Shown piece after piece: positions 60,449 through 64,000 of a DNA stretch of 64,000 nucleotides (positions are counted from its first letter, which is position 1; every line of letters begins with the position of its first letter). Where the stretch lies: contig NZ_JBHTCG010000008.1 in assembly GCF_042665155.1 (NCBI RefSeq), forward strand, positions 1 to 64,000, in the 5' to 3' direction. The stretch is from Sphaerisporangium rhizosphaerae. Its GTDB lineage: Bacteria > Actinomycetota > Actinomycetes > Streptosporangiales > Streptosporangiaceae. The notes under the pieces were generated by a model. That model was not told the DNA's origin, searched no databases, and was given only the letters and a program-made list of their open reading frames with translations. A program made the position numbers and the translations under genes.

Positions 60449-62230
60449 TTAGCGCTCGTTTCGAGCAATGCGGCGCAGGCGCCAGCCGCGGTCTGAGCGT
60501 TCGACATATCCCGCCGCCGCCAGGGCTCCGAGGCGACTGAGAACGGTCGCGAGATCCACGCCGGCTGCTACGGCTATCGTCGCAGGACCGGCTCCTGACC
60601 TCGCCGGCACCGCTTCCAGCACGGCCCGGGTCTCCTCGTCAAGGCGGTCGCGTGGCACCACCGGTCCCCGGGGCTCGGGTGCGAGGTCACCACCGATGGC
60701 ACCGACCAGCTCGATCACGTCCCTTGCCGAGGTGACGCAGACGGCCTCGGCTCTGCGGATCAGCCGGTGACACCCCGCGGACATCTCGGAGGTGACCGGA
60801 CCCGGCACCGCGGCGAGATGCCTGTGGAGAGCGACCGCGTGCGCGGCGGTGTTCAGCGCTCCACTGCGCAGAGCCGCCTCTACGACGACGGTGCCTCGGG
60901 CCAGCGCCGCGATCACCCGATTGCGGATGAGGAAGCGCGGCCGGGTGGGGCGGACCCCGGGCGGGCACTCGCTCACGATCACCCCCTTCCTGCGGACCGC
61001 CGCGAACAGATCATGGTTGGCGGCGGGGTAGACGATGTCGATGCCGCACGCGAGTACGGCGATGCTCGAGGCCGAACCGGCCAGGGCGCCGCGGTGCGCG
61101 GCGGCGTCCACCCCGTAGGCGCCTCCCGAGATGACGCTCCAACCCCCCTCCGACAGGTCGGCGCTCATCTCCGCCGAGACGTGAGCGCCGTACGGCGTGG
61201 CCGCGCGGGAACCGACCATCGCCACCGAGCGAAGGCAGGAGAACCGAAGATCCGCGTCTCCGCGCAGCCAGAGGGCGACAGGACGTTCAGGTCCGAGATC
61301 GTCCAGTTGGGTCGGCCACTCCAGGTCTCCGGGAACGATCAGGCGTGCGCCCAGCCGTTCGCCCTCGTCGAGGTCGGCCAGCGGATCGGCCGCCTGAAGC
61401 CTGGCCTGCCACGCCCTGAGGTGACGGTCCACATCCGGTGGTCTGCTCCTACCGGAGGTCATCTCATCGACGAAGCAGGGATCGAGCCGCCCCTGTCGCA
61501 CCTGCCCCAACGCGCCCTCGGGCCCGTAAGCGGCGATCAGCCTGCCCATGAGACCGTCACCCACGTCGGAGATACGCATCAATGTGACCCTCGCCAGCCT
61601 CCCGGGACCACGCTGGAAGGAGGTGCCGCTACCGCCTCTCCCCGGAGAATCACCCCGGCGACCGGGGGACGACCGACCGACCAGAGACTCACCGGCGCCT
61701 CCACTGACGGCCCCGGCTGGTACAGCCGAGATGACGGCCCCGCCCCCAGGCGACACGGACAGCGCGACCGTTCCCTCCGCAGAGGGCATGGATGAAAGGG
61801 CGGTCCCATCACGTGGCGGTGCGGAAGGCCCCTTGATGTCCTCGGCGGTCGGCATTGTGAGGGCGGTGTCCGCCTGGGACCGCGCGGGGGCCGCGGTGAC
61901 CGGCGCGGGCGACCGGGCATGCGCGGAGACGACTTCGGCCGGCACGGAGGATGCCGCGGCGACTCCCGGCGGCGTGCCGGCGGCTTGTGGCACGTCCACG
62001 GGTTGGGTCGCGTCGGTGGGCGATGAACCGCCGCCCCCAACGCTGCACGACCCGTGCTCCACATCGGTGGCACATAGGGCGATATCTCCATCGGCATGGA
62101 AAGACCTCGCATACAGAGCGGAGTCCGGGACGGGTGGTCTGCCAGAGCAGACGGCGGAGGGCTGGTGGTGGCTGGAGGGTTGGAGTGCGCCGGGTGGATG
62201 TGAGGGCGGGAGGGGGGTGGGGATGGGCAT
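60449..62230 (-). CDS. dprA: DNA-processing protein DprA with long N-terminal extension
   Basis: 593 residues if started at ATG 62230. The DprA core begins near residue 210 ('RLARVTLMRI') and contains the Rossmann fold with 'MVGSRAATPYG', 'SGGAYGVDAAAH', 'RNRVIAALA' and a C-terminal winged helix (about 530-590). DprA loads RecA on single-stranded DNA. Residues 1-210 are Pro/Ser/Ala/Gly-rich and have relaxed third-codon bias, unlike the core, so part may not be translated. GAGG lies 5 bp before ATG 62230; ATG 61576 with GAGGG upstream would lose conserved residues. Downstream of comM. Confidence 0.82.
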   Translation of the reverse strand: MPIPTPLPPSHPPGALQPSSHHQPSAVCSGRPPVPDSALYARSFHADGDIALCATDVEHGSCSVGGGGSSPTDATQPVDVPQAAGTPPGVAAASSVPAEVVSAHARSPAPVTAAPARSQADTALTMPTAEDIKGPSAPPRDGTALSSMPSAEGTVALSVSPGGGAVISAVPAGAVSGGAGESLVGRSSPGRRGDSPGRGGSGTSFQRGPGRLARVTLMRISDVGDGLMGRLIAAYGPEGALGQVRQGRLDPCFVDEMTSGRSRPPDVDRHLRAWQARLQAADPLADLDEGERLGARLIVPGDLEWPTQLDDLGPERPVALWLRGDADLRFSCLRSVAMVGSRAATPYGAHVSAEMSADLSEGGWSVISGGAYGVDAAAHRGALAGSASSIAVLACGIDIVYPAANHDLFAAVRRKGVIVSECPPGVRPTRPRFLIRNRVIAALARGTVVVEAALRSGALNTAAHAVALHRHLAAVPGPVTSEMSAGCHRLIRRAEAVCVTSARDVIELVGAIGGDLAPEPRGPVVPRDRLDEETRAVLEAVPARSGAGPATIAVAAGVDLATVLSRLGALAAAGYVERSDRGWRLRRIARNER

Positions 62231-62262
62231 TGGGGCCTCGAGGGGAGAGGAGGGAGGAGGGA

Positions 62263-63810
62263 TTAGTCGGTGCCCAGCCATAACGCGAGGGCGGCGGTGG
62301 TATCTCGGAGCTCGGGGCGGTCTTTGCCCACAAGGTCGGCGAGGGTCCAGGACAGGCGGATGACGCGGTCGAGACCTCGGGCGCTCAGTTCGCCGGTGTC
62401 CAGGCAGCGGTACAGGGGGGACATCGCCGGAGCGGGGAGGCGGTAGTCGGCGTGGAGCGCCGCCGTGGGAATCTCGGCGTTGCATCTCCACGGAGTGCCA
62501 GCAAGCCGCTTGAGCGTGCGCTCGCGAGCCAGCGCCACCCGCTCGGCCACCACGGCGCTCGGCTCGATGAACTGGCGGTCGGACAGCAACTCGCGCCGGG
62601 TCGAGCGCGCGAGCTTGACCTTGACGTCTATGCGGTCGACGAGCGGCCCGGAGAGCCGGGCCAGATAGCGTCGCCGCTGGTGGGGCGTGCACTGACAGGG
62701 ACTTTCGGGGGTTGACGGCTGGGCGCAGGGACAGGGATTGGCGGCCAGCACCAGCATGAACCGGGCGGGAAAGGTGACCGTGCCGATGGCCCGTGCGACG
62801 GTGACCTGCCCGGACTCCAGTGGCTGCCGGAGCGAGTCGAGCACGCGCGCCGGGAACTCGGGTGCTTCGTCCAGGAACAGCACACCGCGGTGGGCGAGGG
62901 AGACGGCGCCCGGCCGGATGACGCCGCTTCCACCACCGACGATCGCCGCGACGGTGGCGGTGTGGTGCGGCGCCATGAACGGCGGGTGCCGCAGCAGCGG
63001 GCGGCCCGGCGGCAGGGCGCCCGCGACCGAGTGGATGGCGGTGACCTCCAGCGCCTGGTCGCGATCGAGGGGTGGCAGCAGGGTGGGCAGACGTTCGGCC
63101 AGCATCGTCTTGCCGGTGCCGGGCTGGCCGAGCATCCACAGGTTGTGGCCGCCGGCGGCGCACACCTCCAGAGCCCGGCGGGCCATGGCCTGCCCGGCGA
63201 CGTCGGCCAGATCGAGGGCCGGGCCCTCGAATGCCTCGGGGACGGCGCCCGGCGGGGGTTGCTCTGCCTCTCGCATGACCGGCAGGCATGCCTCGTCACC
63301 GCCGCGGAGGTTCTCGACCAGTTCGGCGAGCGTGAGGACGGGCACCACGGTGATTCCGGGGACCAGGCATGCCTCCTCGGCATTGGCCATGGGGACCACC
63401 ACGCACTGCGCGCCGGCCTCCACCGCGGCGAGCACGGCGGGAAGTACGCCTCGCACGGGCCGCACGGAGCCGTCCAGCCCGAGTTCGCCGAGGAAGAAGG
63501 GTGGTGCGACGCGTTGCCTGGGGATCACCCCGGCGGCTCCGAGCAGGGCGACCGCGATGGCCAGGTCGAACAGGCTGCCGCGCTTGGGCAGGCTGGCCGG
63601 GAACAGGCTGATGGTGACCCGTGCGTCCGGCCAGGGGAATCTGCTGTTGATGACGGCCGAGCGGACGCGGTCGCGGGCCTCGCTGAGCGCGGTGTCGAGC
63701 ATGCCGATCAGGTGGACGCCGGCGATGCCGTGGCCCACGTCGGCCTCGACCTCCACCACGTGGCCGCTCACGCCCACCAGCGCGACGCACCGCGTGCGAG
63801 CGACGGCCAT
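62263..63810 (-). CDS. comM: ComM-like YifB family Mg-chelatase-related AAA+ ATPase
   Basis: 515 residues. An N-terminal Lon-like domain (about 1-180), Walker A 'GQPGTGKTM' (228-236) and the Mg-chelatase-like AAA+ core (Walker B 'GVLFLDEAPEF') are followed by a C-terminal helical domain. Zinc-type Cys cluster (about 360-375, 'CPCAQPSTPESPCQC') is in the core as in homologues. ComM is a helicase used in DNA recombination and natural transformation. It directly follows the YraN gene (stop and start adjacent) and precedes dprA. Confidence 0.9.
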   Translation of the reverse strand: MAVARTRCVALVGVSGHVVEVEADVGHGIAGVHLIGMLDTALSEARDRVRSAVINSRFPWPDARVTISLFPASLPKRGSLFDLAIAVALLGAAGVIPRQRVAPPFFLGELGLDGSVRPVRGVLPAVLAAVEAGAQCVVVPMANAEEACLVPGITVVPVLTLAELVENLRGGDEACLPVMREAEQPPPGAVPEAFEGPALDLADVAGQAMARRALEVCAAGGHNLWMLGQPGTGKTMLAERLPTLLPPLDRDQALEVTAIHSVAGALPPGRPLLRHPPFMAPHHTATVAAIVGGGSGVIRPGAVSLAHRGVLFLDEAPEFPARVLDSLRQPLESGQVTVARAIGTVTFPARFMLVLAANPCPCAQPSTPESPCQCTPHQRRRYLARLSGPLVDRIDVKVKLARSTRRELLSDRQFIEPSAVVAERVALARERTLKRLAGTPWRCNAEIPTAALHADYRLPAPAMSPLYRCLDTGELSARGLDRVIRLSWTLADLVGKDRPELRDTTAALALWLGTD

Positions 63811-64000
63811 CTACGACACCCCCCGGTCGTGCCTGATCGAGAACTCGCCGGCGAAGCGCTCAAGGGCGATCACGTCGATGCGGATGGAGGAGAACCACTC
63901 GCTCTGGCCGCTGAGCCAGCGGGCCGCGACCGTGCGGAGCTTGGCCAGCTTCGCCGCGGTCACCGCCTCGAAGGCGGAGCCGTGGCTGCGCCCGGAGCGG
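63811..64000 (-). CDS. YraN family protein, 3' end only
   Basis: Only the C-terminal 62 codons lie in the window; the gene continues past the right edge. The visible protein ends '...SAFEAVTAAKLAKLRTVA', then 'ARWL' and 'IRIDVIAL', which matches the EAVT.AK..KLR pattern of the UPF0102/YraN endonuclease-like family. The TAG stop touches the comM ATG. YraN genes commonly stand beside comM and dprA in actinobacteria. Confidence 0.85.
   Translation of the reverse strand, partial: RSGRSHGSAFEAVTAAKLAKLRTVAARWLSGQSEWFSSIRIDVIALERFAGEFSIRHDRGVS

Overview
The window is about 70% GC, with strongly GC-biased third codon positions, many GTG and TTG starts, F420-dependent (LLM) oxidoreductases, CBM2-GH18 chitinases and the block dprA / rpsB-tsf-pyrH-frr-cdsA / rlmN. 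This indicates a filamentous actinobacterium. The rRNA leader at the left edge and the style of the genes fit Streptosporangiales (a relative of Nonomuraea or Streptosporangium); the order is an inference. No phage, transposase or CRISPR array was seen, and the window reads as ordinary chromosome.

Layout. 1-313: leader and promoters of an rRNA operon running leftward out of the window. 0.5-9.6 kb: an AI-2E-type permease, a GT87-like membrane glycosyltransferase, a tandem pair of secreted CBM2-GH18 chitinases with a 17-bp palindrome upstream, a LysE-type exporter, two small proteins flanking an inverted repeat, and an SDR. 9.7-14.3 kb: a rifampicin-phosphotransferase-like enzyme whose -35 box lies in a palindrome, a 55-bp tandem repeat, an LLM oxidoreductase and a lipoprotein. 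14.4-17.9 kb: a three-gene sugar-catabolic operon under a perfect LacI-type operator. 17.97 kb: initiator tRNA. 18.4-23.3 kb: a sugar-acid dehydratase, two zinc alcohol dehydrogenases and an IclR regulator that share a 20-bp-spaced operator motif. 23.3-31.4 kb: RNase Z, a hydrolase, and a tightly coupled set made of a GCS2/ATP-grasp fusion ligase, a glutamine-dependent amidotransferase and an S9 peptidase. I regard this set as the most interesting system here: it looks like assembly, amidation and turnover of a small peptide-like metabolite. 31.7-34.1 kb: a secreted peptidoglycan amidase.

34.2-42.1 kb: a putrescine uptake and oxidation operon (aldehyde dehydrogenase, PotADBC-type transporter, FAD amine oxidase) with a divergent Lrp/AsnC regulator and operator half-sites between them. 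42.1-48.2 kb: a DivIVA-repeat protein, a two-gene ABC exporter, a methyltransferase, a second LLM enzyme, a possible 49-residue protein, RNase H and a small two-helix membrane protein. 48.2-55.0 kb: the core rlmN, SUFU-domain protein, cdsA, frr, pyrH, tsf and rpsB. 55.3-60.1 kb: an ArsR-type regulator with a divergent MFS exporter, a two-domain CoA-transferase and a secreted M23 peptidase. 60.4-64.0 kb: dprA, comM and the 3' end of a YraN gene.

Two themes cross the window. Several normally compact enzymes carry in-frame Ser/Thr/Pro/Ala/Gly-rich inserts (ABC ATPase, MFS, CoA-transferase, alcohol dehydrogenase, DprA N-terminus). Several intergenic gaps hold short direct repeats (17, 21, 36 and 55 bp periods). 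The sporulation sigma gene whiG, which in Streptomyces sits between dprA and rpsB, is not in this interval.
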